From Suillus spraguei (Eukaryota > Basidiomycota > Agaricomycetes > Boletales > Suillaceae): a stretch of 64,000 bases of DNA. Positions within the stretch are counted from its first letter, which is position 1. Each line of letters starts with the position of its first letter. The stretch is taken from contig JABCPU010000078.1 of NCBI GenBank assembly GCA_016800925.1, positions 62,001 to 126,000 on the forward strand. The letters run 5' to 3'. Of this stretch, positions 40,868-53,755 are shown one piece after another. Both the position numbers and the translations under genes were made by a program. The notes under the pieces are model-generated. The model did no database searches, was not told the DNA's origin, and saw only the letters and a program-made list of their open reading frames with translations.

Positions 40868-41519
40868 CGTCACATTCATGATCACGCCCTCTCGTTTATA
40901 ACGTTAACGGAAATGCTTTGTATCAATAATATTGTAGCTGTAAGCTTAGAGGTTCGATGGACTGTCTTTGATATTATTCATCGTTTTGCGGGATCATATC
41001 GAAAAGCTGAATGGAGAATGTAATTCGAAGTTCTGATTGACGTTATGTTAATATATCGTACTCGTGATAACGGCCCCACACCGTAATGAACCTCCGACCG
41101 GCCGAGCCACCCTTTGCCTGCTCTCCGTAGTATCTATACCCACTCACTACTCCCAAACTCCTGGAACTCTCGCGGGTCCACCTCCGCTCCCGTTACTCTA
41201 GCCTATCACCGCATAATCTCCAGTTCTTCTACAAACAGAGTCATACGAATATTTGACCGCGGCCGCCTTCATCCTATGCCATGCACATGCCAGACTGTCA
41301 CGAAGGGTCCTTGTACTTCTACCTATGCAAGCGCCAGAGCCTTCCGGTACCAGCGCATCCATTGTCCATTCCACCATCTAAACTGATCATGCCCTCCCAG
41401 AAACTTCGACAGTTCCGATCGATTGTAGTGGAGCTGGCCAGCAGTCATACAGCTCAATTACTCACTCGCGGGATTCATCGACATGGACATCGTGTTAGTC
41501 TTTGTAAGTTTTATATGCT
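40868..41519. other. Intergenic region
   Basis: No supported gene. Open frames at 41114-41544 have no recognisable motif but could be remnants of the 5' part of the DUF6535 relic next to them. Confidence 0.35.
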
Positions 41520-43205
41520 AGCCTTTACCTTGTGTTGGAATTGACGTTCAATCAGTCTGGTCTGTTCTCCGTCGTCAATACAGCTTTTGTTGTGGCCATG
41601 GAATCCAATCTCAGTCCAGACCCCAACAACACCACGCATGCCCTTCTCACGCAGCTCATCCAAATCGGAGTTGGCCACCTCACTGCAGTGGGGTCTACGC
41701 CCGCAGCACTAGCATCCACATGGTCGCCCTCCACGGCGATCATAAGGATCTAATCCATTGCCTATGTGAGCTTGTCCATGAGTTCACTTGCTGCTGTTGC
41801 TTTTGGGGCTGTGCTAAGCAAGCACAAGTACTACAAATCGCACAGATATGGCCGCGGCTTAGAGGATGAATGAGCAAAGTGCAGATAAGTTTGACGGTAT
41901 CGAAGCATGATATTTTCATACTGTCGTGCACTCGTTCCCGATCCTGATCCTACTCCAGTTCTCTCTTTTTCAGTGCTCATGTGGTACGCGCAGTACACGA
42001 TCGCCTGGGTTATCATTGCCACTACGATCTTCGGGTTTTTGTTTTATCCCTGGCGGTGATGGCGGCTTTGGTATCTCCTGCGTGTCCATTTTAAACGCTG
42101 ACAATATTGTGCACATGGCACATTGACAGTAAGATCATTTTCAAGTTCAGCTCATTTCCGCTCTGAGTCAGATTACAGAAGTCCTAGGTTCAATGGTCAT
42201 TTTTGCCCCGGTATCTTCGACAACTGGTGATGAGTGAGTTCCATTTTCTCATGCATGCACAAATTTTGACCATTTCTTGCTAGGTGTACTGCGATTGGGG
42301 TTAGTTATGCTGCAATGGGGGTTGGATGTGCTACATGTAGGGTTAAATCGGGGTGAGATGCGGGAGATCTGTTCCATCATGTTATAAATTAGATCAGAAC
42401 TGGCAGGTGACGTTCTTTGGTATTATTGCATAGTACACCCAGTGCTCATATCGCTCCAGGCTCTGTGCGTGTAGTTCTACGGCGCTATCTTCAGCTGTTA
42501 TTCGGCGCTTTTCAGCGCTCTCCAATAAGGGTCATGGACTCTGAATCACTTGCAAAGAACCTAGACGTTGTAGCCACGAATTAATACCCCCTTAACCTCG
42601 ACCTCCCACACACATCCACAGGCGGTTCTGAACTACCTAGCATCAAGCGGCTACTCGAGACATCCACGGATCCTGAAGTAATTCACGCTGCTGCTAGCTT
42701 TGTTCCTCATGTCCACTGGCCTCTGGATCTTGATGTCTCGTACATGCTGCGTCAGCTATACGACCTTTACACAACCTGCTTAGATGTTCAGGAGCAAATC
42801 ATACCGTCGTTGGAGGAGAAGGCATTGGCATGTACAAAGGCTCTTTGCCACCTATACTACAACCGTATTCTTCGAGGATGTCCTGTCTATGGATTTCTTG
42901 GTGAGGGACGCAGAGACTACGACGTCTTTCAACAGATGTTGGAGAGGACAAAAGTTGATGAAAATGTGCTTGTTGCGACAACCAAACTGTTCGTTGCACA
43001 ATCCTGTTCTTTGCCGAAGTTTCGAACGGCACAAAGAAGTACATGCGGATTGCTTCAAAATTTGATCTCACAATACTTGTCAGAGGTGTGGATCATGTTC
43101 TCGAAAGACTGGCCCGGGAGTGGCGAGGTCCAGAGCAGGGAGAGGGCATTTGTTGCTGTGAAGGAGTTGAGAGATGTAGCTAGTGAATTTTGCCCGGTCA
43201 CCTAA
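41520..43205 (+). pseudogene. DUF6535-type protein relic
   Basis: Scattered fragments match the common Agaricomycete DUF6535 membrane-associated family: GLFSVVNTAFVVAMESNLSPDPNNTTHALL, ASTWSPSTA, AYVSLSMSS, MWYAQYTIAWVIIATTIFGFLFY, and in the second half LLETSTDPEV, WPLDLDVSYMLRQLYDLYT and EGRRDYDVFQQML. The fragments lie in order but in different frames, with stops after TAIIRI (41751) and in the 41800-42100 stretch, so the gene is broken. The 3' part (42640-43205) is still open. The family is highly duplicated and of unknown function. Confidence 0.7.
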
Positions 43206-44023
43206 ATAAAGCTTACCATACGATCAAGAACTGCTTCATGATTGGACACACCAGACTGTCATGATTTGAACGCTGTTCACTATACACAACATCTATCGCG
43301 ATTACACTTACCTTCAATACCTTATACTTTACCCTCAAAGTCTGACCGTCATCCATGTTTTCTAATGTGGTATTTCAGCTTCACTCTCCAATTGGACAGA
43401 AAATATGTATACATTCTGGGGGGTACTAATGCATGTAACTTCGCGCTTATTATAACAAACTTAGACGTCTCTATCCGTACTAGTACTACATATACTATAT
43501 TTACGCCATATCCATATCACGGTCCCTCAGCACGGGCGCAGGACCTCGGCCCTCTGCTAAAGGCATCCTGAGTTTTGTGGAAGGATGGGCTGGTGATTCC
43601 GTGTTGATTTATTAGTCCACTATTTATGTCGCAAACCCCTATCCAGGAATTTAGAGTGTATAATAATTGACTATCTCGAAATATTGAACGGTACTAAGCA
43701 CTACCCTGCAATACTACATAGTGATTCAACTCGAATTTTGAAGACGCGCCTTGATCTTTCTTAGGCTTCCCCGAGACACATTTACCCACAGACCGCATAC
43801 CCTCAGGATTTCTAGTCGTGCAAATATTTGTCGTGTGACACATTCGATATTCAGTATTCTGGCCGTGGCGCATTTCCAAGGCAAACAATTCTGACAAGAT
43901 AATGTAACGACTGATCGAGGACAAGAAGTTGATCACCTTCACGTAGCACATATATTGCATTGTGTCTTAGTTGAGAATTTAAATAATCAAAGTCCAAACG
44001 CGTCAGAAAAAAAACCACAGCAC
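43206..44023. other. Intergenic region
   Basis: No gene or repeat is seen between the DUF6535 relic and the 3' end of the F-box gene. Confidence 0.4.
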
Positions 44024-45761
44024 TTATACAATAATGCACGAATCGTGGGCCTTGATGTCAACCTTGTCCATCAACAAGCGAGTCCTCGTCCTCAGATCCT
44101 CAACCTCCTCTTGCAGAGCCCTCGATTTTTCCCTTTCCTCCATCCTGAGTTGAATGAGGACAGGCAAGATGTCTCTAACGCTCTTCCAAGGTTGAAAACG
44201 GTTTGATATTTCCATCCGCACGTCATCATCGAGCACACGACATGAACGGATGCCAAACGATGTCCAGGTTACGCCAACTTCGAGTTCGCATCTGGGTGGA
44301 CACAGGTGGCTCATGAATGCAGCGACGGCTTCCGGGTCGTGCGCTCGCGACGTTCCTACAGACAAGAAACAAAGGGCTGCAAAGGGTTTCAATTCTAGTG
44401 TGGGAGGGATCTTTGTTGGGCAGGCATCAATGAAAAGACCTAGCCGGCGCAACTTTGGGCAGTGGCGAGCGAAGGGGATGAGAGCTCGCAAATCAAGTGT
44501 AAATTTATTCATGACAAGTGGTTCCTCATTCAGAGCTAGACTCTCGAGGGACGGCCACCGGCATGCAAGCTCTTCGATCTCCTCCAGAGTAATTTTCACC
44601 GGATATTTGTGAGTGACCTGAAATGTAACGAGATCCGGGAACGAAAGTAGTGGTGTGAGTGTGTTGAACGTGATTTGGTTTGCGGGGACTAGCTCCAATT
44701 CTCCAGTGATGTGGTGCGCTAGTAAGACGTACAATTCAGAGAGACGGCAGCATCGCTCTGAGAGCATAACGAGCAATGTGTGCAATTCCGCGGGCTTATG
44801 TTCAACATAAGTATTGATGTATAGGGATGTGATATTGATGGGCGCAAAGTCCACATTCATGAATCGCATGACATCTTCAATCCGAGCAGTAACGGCCAGG
44901 TCCCGCAGCACAGGAAATGCTCCTTGCTCAAGGACAGGCTCAAAGGTGTCCACGTCCTTTTCTTCACCATACCCTTGTTCGTGCCCATGCTCGAATTGCA
45001 CAATGTGGATATGTTTCATCCGCGAAAGCTCAGACACGATGTTCGCCGTGAGAAAAAATTCAGGGAAAATGACCTTTTTCAGATCCGGAAGACCTCGAAG
45101 AAGTTCCAGGATGGCTGTCTCGATGTATTGCACGCGATAGGGGACACGGAGATCAAGTGAGTGGAGGTGCGGCGCGCGGACGCAGACGTCGAGAAAAAAT
45201 GGAACTTTATCTTTGTAGCGGAGAGGAGGCGCAGATATAATGAGGTGCCTCAAGCGCTGATGCATGAATAGTGTGGCTCGTTCCATGCAGTCGACATCTT
45301 CATAGACCCACTCCAGAGTATGCAGGTTCGGGAGCATATCGAGCGATGTCCTAGTCCTCGCCATATCATCGAGCAGACCAGAATAGTCCAAATCATTGTC
45401 CTGCTGGAATCGCAGAATGCGCACGCGGTTGGCATACTTCTGGAATCTTGCCCAGTCCCTGGAGTCTGGCAGTCCATCGAAGAACTAGAAAATATCGAAT
45501 GAAAAATGAAATTGACAGGAGAACGGAAAGGGAAACAGGATGACCCACATTGTACCGTCCCTTCAACTTGTACGGCCTCAAGAGAGTAAGGAGCCGGGAA
45601 AGACCGTCTACCTCCCTCCAAATGATGTCCAGAGTAATATCTGACCATTGCTTGCAAACGCACGCATTGTTCACATGGTCATCTTCGTCCATAAAGCTCA
45701 AAATGATGCCCAGTAACTCCGGAATGAACAGCACCCTGTGAGGCTGCATGATAGACATCAA
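44024..45761 (-). CDS. F-box protein with LRR-like region
   Basis: Two exons (45761-45554 and about 45486-44024) encode about 535 residues. The N-terminus has the F-box pattern HRVLFIPELLGIILSFMDEDDHVNNACVCKQWSDITLDIIWREV. The rest has loosely repeated Leu-rich segments (LPNLHTLEWVYED, APHLHSLDLRVP, LPDLKKVIFPEF, WPSLESLALNEE, CPKLRRLGLFID), as in F-box/LRR adaptors of Skp1-cullin ubiquitin ligases. It ends with a charged helix (MEEREKSRALQEEVEDLRTRTRLL) that may form a coiled coil. Agaricomycetes have very many such proteins with unknown targets. The gene starts only 147 bp from DPH2, which runs the other way. Confidence 0.85.
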
Positions 45762-45908
45762 GTGACAAGGACGCTTGAAAGAACACTAATGTAGTTTCTG
45801 TACCATTTGATCACGCAAGTAGGCTGATCCATCTCGGCAAGTTCCGTTGCTTTTGATTCACTGAAGCCCTAACTCAGATGGCCTAATCGCAGACCTACAC
45901 AGACATAG

Positions 45909-47946
45909 ATGACAGACGTTCCCGCTGTCTCTACTTTCTCGGCGTCAGGAGAGGATGCAATTGCCCGCACCATCGAGTTGAATGTAGATTCATCTATCAC
46001 GCGAAACATAGCTCCATCCGACTTTCTCGAAATTTACGAGATCGAACAAACAGTAGCTGCGATCATAGAAGGGAACTTCAAACGAGTCAGATCTATCCAT
46101 CCAGATTTACAAAGGCTGATCATAGCTTATATTAGCATAGATAGCTCTCCAGTTTCCTGATGAACTTTTGTGCCACTCCGTCCCAATCTACCGTCTACTC
46201 AAAAGTAAAGCAGGCGGGGGTCATGACATATATGTCTTAGCCGACACTTCATACGGAAGGTTAGTAACTACTCGATGTAGAAGGCATATTTTGACCAGTT
46301 CCGAACTCCAGCTGCTGTGTTGACGAGGTTGCAGCACAACACGTCGATGCAGATCTAATCGTGCATTACGGCCACGCGTGTTTGAGCCAGTGCGTACCAG
46401 AGACCCACCCCCAATTGAATGAAATGTGACATTTTCCTATAGACCTTCTAGGTTGCCAGTAGTTTACGTCTTTGGAAAGAAGCCTATGGATGTCGATGAC
46501 TGTATCAACCAACTTGGTCGATGTTTAACCACTCAATTACAGCAAGATATAACCAATAATAGCGATAATCGGCCGACCATTTTACTTTGCTACGATGTTG
46601 GATATTCCTACAATGCAGGTGATTCAAGTTTCTTCTTGGGATGCCGTCATGCAACGTAGACTTATGAGTAACGCAGACGTAATCACCCACAGGCTGGAGA
46701 ATGATTTGCGGTCCCTGAATACTAGGGTTTTGTACGACCCACTTCCAACTAGGTTCGATCCTAAGACCACCGTGCAAAGTTCGAGAACTTTCAAGCAGAC
46801 TGGTGCAGATTCTGTTGAAGATAGCTTAACGAATGTCATCATCGCATATATCGGTGGTGAAAGCCTCAACCTTACGAATTTATTGATGACGCACTCTCAC
46901 TGCGAGGTAAATCGCTATAATTGTTGTCTAATATTGGCATCTTAGTTTTTTTAGGTGTATGCATACGACCCTACTACGAGATCCGCTCACTTGCAATCGC
47001 ATAGGACAAACAAGTTATTAATGCGGCGCTTCGCGATGGTTCAGAGGGCACGAGATGCAGATGTTTTTGGTATCCTCGTTGGCACTCTTGGAGTTAGTCA
47101 GTGCTTTTATATCTTGTCGTCTTTGTGATCACTAACACATCACTAGCATCATATCTACCCCTCATAGCCCACGTCAGAAGGCTTCTAGCTCGCGCACAGA
47201 AGAAAAGCTATACGATTAGTGTCGGCAAGCTGAATCCTGCGAAGCTCGCGAATTTCATGGAGATTGAGTGTTTCATTTTGATCGCATGTCCTGAAAATAG
47301 TGTGATAGACGCTAAGGTTGGTCCGCCTCGTCGAAGTCAATGAATTGCTCACTCTCTGTGACGCACAGGAATTTTTAAGGCCGATTGTTACCCCTTTCGA
47401 ACTTGAGGTTGCACTTCAAGCTGAAGGCACTTGGAGTGGACAATATGTGTTAGATTTTGAGAGACTGCTCGCCGGAGACTCTGAAAATGACATTGGTACG
47501 CTTCCAACCGTGTTGCAGTTCGACTCTTTATACATGGCTTCTAGACACTGCTATTAAGGACAATAGGGGCGATCCAGATCAACCGACTTTCTCCTTAGTC
47601 ACTGGAAAATACCGACAAGCAAAACGCTACGGCAGTAAGCATAATCACGACATACTTGACCCTTTCTTACATCCTGAAGCCGAAGACAATGAGACGTCAA
47701 TCGAGGGAACGTCAGCTGCTCTTACTCTTCGAAACCAAGATAGTGCTCTCTCAACGTTAGCTGACAGTGCGGCAGGTAAGTAATCTGCTACCGTATAATT
47801 TTCTTTGTATAATGTGTAGCGCAGCATTGTTTCTTCACTCCCGCTCTTATCAGGGGCTCGAGACTAAAATTGGAGAAGATTCTCCGTCTATCTTGGAGCA
47901 AGGCCGCAGTGGTATCGCTCGTGGTTATTCTGACGATCATTCATAA
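45909..47946 (+). CDS. DPH2: Diphthamide biosynthesis protein DPH2
   Basis: This is a subunit of the Dph1-Dph2 radical enzyme that starts diphthamide formation on translation elongation factor 2. The start ([21 protein letters not shown]) leads to [133 protein letters not shown] and [15 protein letters not shown]. The final exon gives [27 protein letters not shown], with the stop at 47944-47946. Joins are GT-AG introns, except that the junction near 46600-46660 did not resolve cleanly and may hold a frame break or an unusual short intron. The Cys pair of SYGSCCVDE is conserved. The protein acts in the cytosol. Confidence 0.92.
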
Positions 47947-48644
47947 ATATATCATGCATTTTAATTTCGAGGAACACTGTGGTACCCCTCGAACTATTTC
48001 GGAAAGTAATAATGTACAGCGCCTTGTCATCGGGCAGAAATTCGAGATCCAAACCATCGACGAGACGTTCGCTTATTCCCTTTCTGAGGCTGTTAAGTTC
48101 GCTCATGCATGCAAGCGCTTGTCATGTAGGATAGAATAATATCTCATGTTTCGCCCTTACAAGTCAGGTTTCAGGTCACCGGTAAGGTGGACGCTAAGCA
48201 GGCCTGAACATTTTGTCCCCCTTCAAGTGTAGCTATAAGACAATGCTTCACGAGGATCGAACGGTGTATTCAGTGTGAATTACTGAGGCTATGTCTCGAT
48301 CATTCGATAAGCGCGGTGTCTCAGGCGAGTGCCGGATTATATATGAATCCGAGTATCCCATACTATGGACAAGCCCATCGCTTGGATGTTTTGTTAAATC
48401 ACGCCAAACTTTCAAATCAGTAGAAGTAACGAGTGGAGTGAGCGTGGTATTGGAAATGGTGTGCGTTAGAAGATGAGAAAGATGTGTTAAGAATTAAAAA
48501 TCGATAACTTGAGCGATCTAAGTAGTCCTTCGATGTTCAGATAAACTCCGGGACCCCACCGATTTCTCCCACGTATGGGATTTCTGTAAGAAAGTTGGAC
48601 AGCGACCAACGGGGAGAGGGGGGGGGGAAAGTATACATCCAATT
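47947..48644. other. Intergenic region between DPH2 and TOM70
   Basis: The two genes converge here. A run of ten G residues (48618-48627) lies 18 bp beyond the TOM70 stop; nothing else is noted. Confidence 0.4.
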
Positions 48645-50924
48645 TTACATCGTCATCGACCTTGCAATCTGTGCCAGTTGCTCCGCCATCTCGGGGTAGT
48701 TGCGAGTGAACTCCAACTGTGCCGTGCTTGCCTATAAACCGCCTCGTTAGATCAGAATCAGCCAGTACCCTCGCATCAACTCACATATTGGTACGTAAGG
48801 GCATTGATCAGCTCGGGTTCACTGCGCGCCAGTTCCGCTTGTCTCGTGAACATCTCAACAGCGCGGTCAATCTTGCTCTGCTGCAATGACAACTGGGCGA
48901 GCGTGGCGACCGCAGGCTCGCACTCAGGGTCAATTCGCAAGGCTTCATCGCAGCACCGTTCTGCAGCACCGATATCCTGTTTCCACTGGTAGATAGCAAG
49001 GCCCTTGTTAACAAGAGGGAGGACATTCATTGGGGGAGGTCTGGTTGAGTGGAAGTGAGTCGATGTATTGAACAGAGACAGAGAAATTATACTTGGCACG
49101 CTCGAGCTCCACAGCACGATCAAACTTATCAACGGCATCCTGGAAACGCTGTTGATCCAACAACAGCTCACCACTGTCAAGTCATTAGATTAAAGCTATC
49201 ATCAAGTGCAACTACTCACTAGTAGTTCTGAGGCTCGCTCCGTTGAGGGAAATTGGTCATCGTCCGTCGGAAAGTCGCCATGCTCCGCGCAAGTTCATCC
49301 ATCTTGTACAGGGCGACAGCAAGCTGGATATGCGAGAATACAAATGTATCATCAAGCTCGCTGGACTTGGTGTAGTTGTCTGCGGCCTCCTTGAATTCGT
49401 TGGTGATGAAAAGAACTGTGAATCCATGAGTGACGGTTGGTCATGCAGGAAACAATCTGCTCACCTTGTCCACGGTGGTAGTAGATGTCAGGGTCCTGGG
49501 GGTTGTGCTTGATCGCTTCCTCAAAACACTCAAAGGCCCTTGTACCCTCGCCTCGCTCCATGTGCACGCTCGCGATCTTCACCCAGCTTTGTGTAAAGGA
49601 GGGAAAGATCTTGACAGATTCATACAGGTCATCCTTAGCGCCGGACACGTCACCCATAAGGAACCTATACAAAATTTAGTGAGCAGATTTTATAGTAGTA
49701 AGGAATGGCTAACTTGAAAGTGCCGCGAAGGTTAAGAGCTTCGGCCTTCCCTATCTCCCATGAAATACCCTGCTCCATTGCCTCGTTCACGAGCGAAACA
49801 GCATGCGCATAGTCGGCAGCTTCTAAAGCTTGTAATGCGAGTATAAGGGTGTTATCACCAGTTGATGGGTTCTCCGGCAGTGCGGGCAGGGGTCCTGTGC
49901 AAGATCAGCTTTCAGAGATGAAAATGATGGAGTGAATGTACATACGGACACGGAATGCCGCAAAGTAAGCTGAAACAAACGTAAATGAGGGAAGTCGAGG
50001 CTCGCGTGTCTAAGGTCAGTGAGTAACGTGTGAGTGGTTCTTCCAATTGTCATACTCACCCTAAGGATGACGGCAGCTTTCTCTGTTGCAATCTTCTTCA
50101 AAACCCGTTCCACAGCCTGTGCAGCCGACTCGTTTTGGAATTTATCCAGGATAGTGGCAGCAGTAAAATCCCGTAGAGCCTCCTCGTTTCTAGACAAAGC
50201 TTCAAGTGCATTGGCACGCCTGTTCAGCGCTTTTACGTAGCTGGCGTCAGCACGTAGAGCTTCATCACAGTCCTGGACCGCTAATTCATACTTTGGGGGT
50301 GTCATGTTCATGTAACCTGATAAACAAGTGAGATATGTGCCACGATAATATTGACGGGAGGAAGGCACATGCTGCACGGTTGCTGTAGTACACAGGCTCT
50401 GATTTCGTTGCCACCTGGATTGCGCGCGTATACAGATCCACTGCCTGCTGGAACTTTCGGTCCTGGTAGAGTGTGTTGCCCTGTGTCTTGAGCGTGCCTG
50501 CTAATTTCGCGCGCTCCTGCGGGACTCTTATATTTAAGTGAATGGATAACCACAGGCCAAAAGTACTGACCTCCACTGACATCCTGGCGATCTCTTCCAC
50601 CGACAGCGCGCCCTCTATTTGATGGTGAGCGCAAGCTTCCAAATTGCAGTGATACTAACCGTCGTCGGCAACTTTGGGCTTAATCTCCTCAAGTAGAGGC
50701 CCGTCTGCATCATTGACGGTCTTCCTCTTCTTTGAAGACTTCTTTTTGTCTCTTGTCTTGCCCTTCTCCAAGTCACCGCTTGGACCGCGCGAAGTGGAAG
50801 CATAGTAAATAACACCTCCAACAGCGAGCGCAGCAGCAGCAGTTCCTATAACAACTGCCTTTTTATTTTCGGCCACAAAGTCCTGTATTCTCTCGAAGTA
50901 GGAGGTTGACGAGGTAGTGGCCAT
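48645..50924 (-). CDS. TOM70: Mitochondrial import receptor TOM70
   Basis: The start at 50924 gives a short hydrophilic N-terminus ([23 protein letters not shown]) and a membrane anchor ([19 protein letters not shown]), then a basic linker (KKKSSKKRK). This is the N-in anchor layout of Tom70, the outer-membrane receptor for Hsp70/Hsp90-bound precursors. Tetratricopeptide repeats follow: [100 protein letters not shown] and [20 protein letters not shown]. The C-terminus is [23 protein letters not shown], with the stop at 48645. About seven introns are needed. The junction around 50524-50572 (after ARMSVE) reads through in frame but could hide a 45-nt intron. Confidence 0.92.
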
Positions 50925-51559
50925 GGTGGAGGACTAAACAGACGGCGGTGACGCGCAAGAGAATGTACGTTCGGCTTGACTAGCTACCAAAATTTCTAAA
51001 ATATCGTGCGAACTTTTACGTCATATGCATTTGGGGGCGACCTCATGGCCCGGGAACCCCATTTAAGTACCACGATCATATCGACTGAGAGAAAAGGTGA
51101 TCCTCCGCACAGTTGGACCTTGGGCCGACTGTTGCATATTCAGTGACAATGGAAGTATGCATGTCAGTGGATGTCAGTCACACCTTTATGAATCGCTTTT
51201 GCAGCTTCGTGGGCTTCACATTTTGTACTGATTAGAGTCTGATCAGGTGTTACGACTTTGATAATTGTTCTATTTGGTCTGCGGCGACCGTCTATAGGAG
51301 ACAACGACTCGCAAAACAAATTTTGTCCAGCGTTTGATCCTCGGGATCCGGCTCCGACCTCTATCTTGAGCGTCTCCTACTTATAATTGGCAGGGAGGGC
51401 CGAGCCGTCCAGTTCGTGCATACCCTTTCTCACCGACTCTCACATGTGACTTTTAGCCTTGCGCCCATCTCTCACCCCCATTCTTCGACATTGTTTAACT
51501 GTCGTCAGCCATCAGTCGGCCCTTGGATAATTTATTTGCTCCAATTATCGGTTCAGGTA
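50925..51559. other. Divergent promoter region between TOM70 and the CinA-N gene
   Basis: No gene or clear regulatory consensus was picked out. An in-frame ATG at 51416 could extend the CinA-N protein upstream. Confidence 0.4.
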
Positions 51560-52829
51560 ATGTCTTCATCACTACCAGGTCCTCCCTCGGCTGTGGGAGC
51601 CTCTGGAGCAGAAAACAAACTTTTATCAAAACCTCCAGCTCCGGTCCTAAATTTCCCCAATTCCCCAATTCCGAAGAATCCACTTGGAGAAGGACAATAC
51701 ATCAAGACTGCTGCTGCTCTCATCATCGGGTATATCCCATTTCCTGTAGAAAAGCACAGCTAAAATAATTGCGACATTATAGAGATGAAATTCTGAATGG
51801 AAACACTCTGGACCGTAACTCGAACTATTTTGCGCGCTTCTGTTTTGAGAATGGGATTGAGCTGTAAGGTTTTCTTCAGTAATTCTTTCCATTCTCACTT
51901 ATTTTCTGTGCGACAATGCAGCCAGAGAATTGAAGTAATCGCAGACGACGAGCTCGAGATGTAAGCGGATTCGTCCCTGTTATTGTCATAAGAGATAACA
52001 CAGATTTTTAGTATAGAGGCTAGCCGAAGGATGGTCCAGAAATATGATTTCGTCATCACCTCTGGTGGTATAGGGCCTACTCATGATGGTATAGTGTATC
52101 AATCCCTGTTGTGACGGTCGGAGGTCTGAATGCCCCCATTTGAAGATATCACATACGCCTCGCTCGCAAAGTCTTTTGGACAAGAGCTCAAATATCATGA
52201 TGAAACTCTCGTGCGTATGGAAGAAGCCAACCGACACCGCACATGGATTACGCAGCAGAGCGAGGAGCAACGCACCGCTCGTAAACGTATGGCACTTTTT
52301 CCGGAAGCTGGCGAGGTTCTTTTTGTCGCTAGCGACATCTGGGTTGTGCGTATCCCCTCCTCTTCGCGTTGCATCATGCACTAAGATACATTTTCAGCCT
52401 GTTGTTCGACTGGAGGGCAAGCTATGCATATTTCCAGGAATCCCATCACTTTTCCAGAAGCTGTTAGACAATTTGAAGCCTTTCTTGCCTCTACCCTCGG
52501 AAGATGCCCGTCCCTTCCGGCTTCAAGTCTTCACTCCGTAAGTCATTGATATAATTTTTGCACTACTAGTAGATCAAGCTCCTGATGATGCTTGAAGACT
52601 TCCGGAATCGTCCATTGCGCCGTTCCTCACTGCCCTACAGAATCGCGTTAAGCCTGAGAATATCCGGATAGGCTCTTACCCGCTCCTTCAACCAGGGGCA
52701 CACATTGCACTAATTGGATTAGACCGTGAACGTGTGAAAGAACTCGGGTTGGAGGTGGAGAAAGAGTTGCAAGGACGTATACTGAGTGCAGAGGAGACTG
52801 AGGCCATGACCAAGACAAAGAGGCAGTGA
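51560..52829 (+). CDS. Molybdopterin-binding-domain (CinA N-terminal, COG1058) protein
   Basis: At least five exons. Following a Pro-rich leader, the domain starts AAALIIG and, across the first intron, continues GDEILNGNTLDRNSNYFARFC. Next are the signatures VITSGGIGPTHDDITYASLAKSFG, which is the nucleotide/molybdopterin-binding loop of the MoeA/CinA fold, and GKLCIFPGIPSLFQKLLDNL. The stop is at 52827-52829. In bacteria this domain is the pyrophosphatase half of CinA, active on ADP-ribose and related nucleotides; in fungi it also forms part of FAD synthase-like proteins. The catalytic Gly-rich loop and Asp pair are present. I chose 51560 (MSSSLPGPPSAVG); an in-frame ATG at 51416 would add 48 residues. 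A gene for the C-terminal half of CinA lies 2.3 kb downstream. Confidence 0.85.
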
Positions 52830-52939
52830 TGTAAGTACTACTGTGTGGCATTACGTGCTCAGGGGATATACGATCACCAGGTTAGTGTGAAAGGCTCCAA
52901 AATGGCAGATTTGACTGACGCTGCTGCTCTGTCCCTACT

Positions 52940-53330
52940 GTCAGACTCACTCTGTCCTTAGTTTACGTGCATTTTTTGGACTCCAGCCCCAATAATGCCA
53001 TTTTTCGTTTGGCAGTGAATCCCGACAGGTTTGAGTCTGTCAAGAATCTATATTGGCAGGTACACATCTCAGGGATATCTTGTGTTTCTGAGACGACCCT
53101 CGTGAGGCGTGAATTTTCATGGACAGACTATCGCATGAAAAAGAGGTTTCGGCGGATCTTTACGGATCCCTTGTTCTCGCAACGGGGCTCTTTTTTGCTA
53201 GCTAAATCCTCGCCGTCTGCGTTTTCACGAGACCTGAGTGAGGACAATTAGATCGCAAAAATGTTGCTTCGAATCGACTCCAAGAGAAACAGATTTTTAT
53301 TCTGTCATAACCACTTGGCTACGACCATTT
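52940..53330. repeat. Duplicated non-coding block, copy 1 (partner 56805-57215)
   Basis: These 390 bp are clearly similar to 56805-57215 in the same orientation. Shared stretches include CATCTCAGGGATATCTTGTG and CTGAGTGAGGACAATTAGA. The open frames in it are not conserved between copies, so it is read as non-coding. Confidence 0.8.
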
Positions 53331-53755
53331 GACCTCAGATGAAACTATCCATGAGTGAATGTCAAGGCGTGTTCAAAAGAAAAAAAATCCTGTAGCCGGC
53401 AGGTTTCGAACCTTCACAGTAACAGATTTCAATTCTGCTGTGCTAGCTATTTGTCTAAGACCAGTTAATATGAATTTCTGATGAAACCATCATGAGTGAA
53501 TGTCAAGGTGTGTTCCGATAGAAAAAAAGCCGGCAGGTTTCGAACCTGTACAGTCCAAGAGAAACAGATTTCAATTCTATTGTCGTAACTACTTGTCTAG
53601 AAGCAGTTGAGATGAGCCTCCGACGAAACGATCCATGAATGAATGTCAAGTTGTGTTCTGATAGAAAAAGCCTTGTCATCGACAGGTTTCAAACCTGCAC
53701 AGCCCAAGATTTTAATTCCGTTGTGGTACCCATTTTGGCCAGGATGCTTCCGAAG
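53254..53755 (-). repeat. Tandem array of tRNA-Ser-like repeats
   Basis: Four degenerate copies lie head to tail on the minus strand with T-arms near 53267, 53405, 53539 and 53688 (spacing 134-149 bp). On the minus strand each has an anticodon-arm-like CAGAATTGAAATCTG (TGA anticodon in a seven-base loop), a long variable region, and a T-arm/B box CAGGTTCGAAACCTG; at least three are then followed by a run of T, like a Pol III terminator. The last copy also shows an A-box-like TGGCCAAAATGG and an acceptor remnant (CATC/GATG). They are too degenerate to call as working tRNA genes; they look like tRNA-Ser(UGA)-derived, SINE-like units. Confidence 0.6.

Noticed and set aside
52967..53251. Plus-strand 94-codon frame
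   Set aside because: The matching block at 56805-57215 does not keep the frame, so it is treated as a non-coding repeat.
53254..53755. Functional tRNA-Ser genes or a CRISPR-like array
   Set aside because: The acceptor and D arms are too degenerate for working tRNAs, and the repeats are long, few and diverged in a eukaryotic setting, so not CRISPR.
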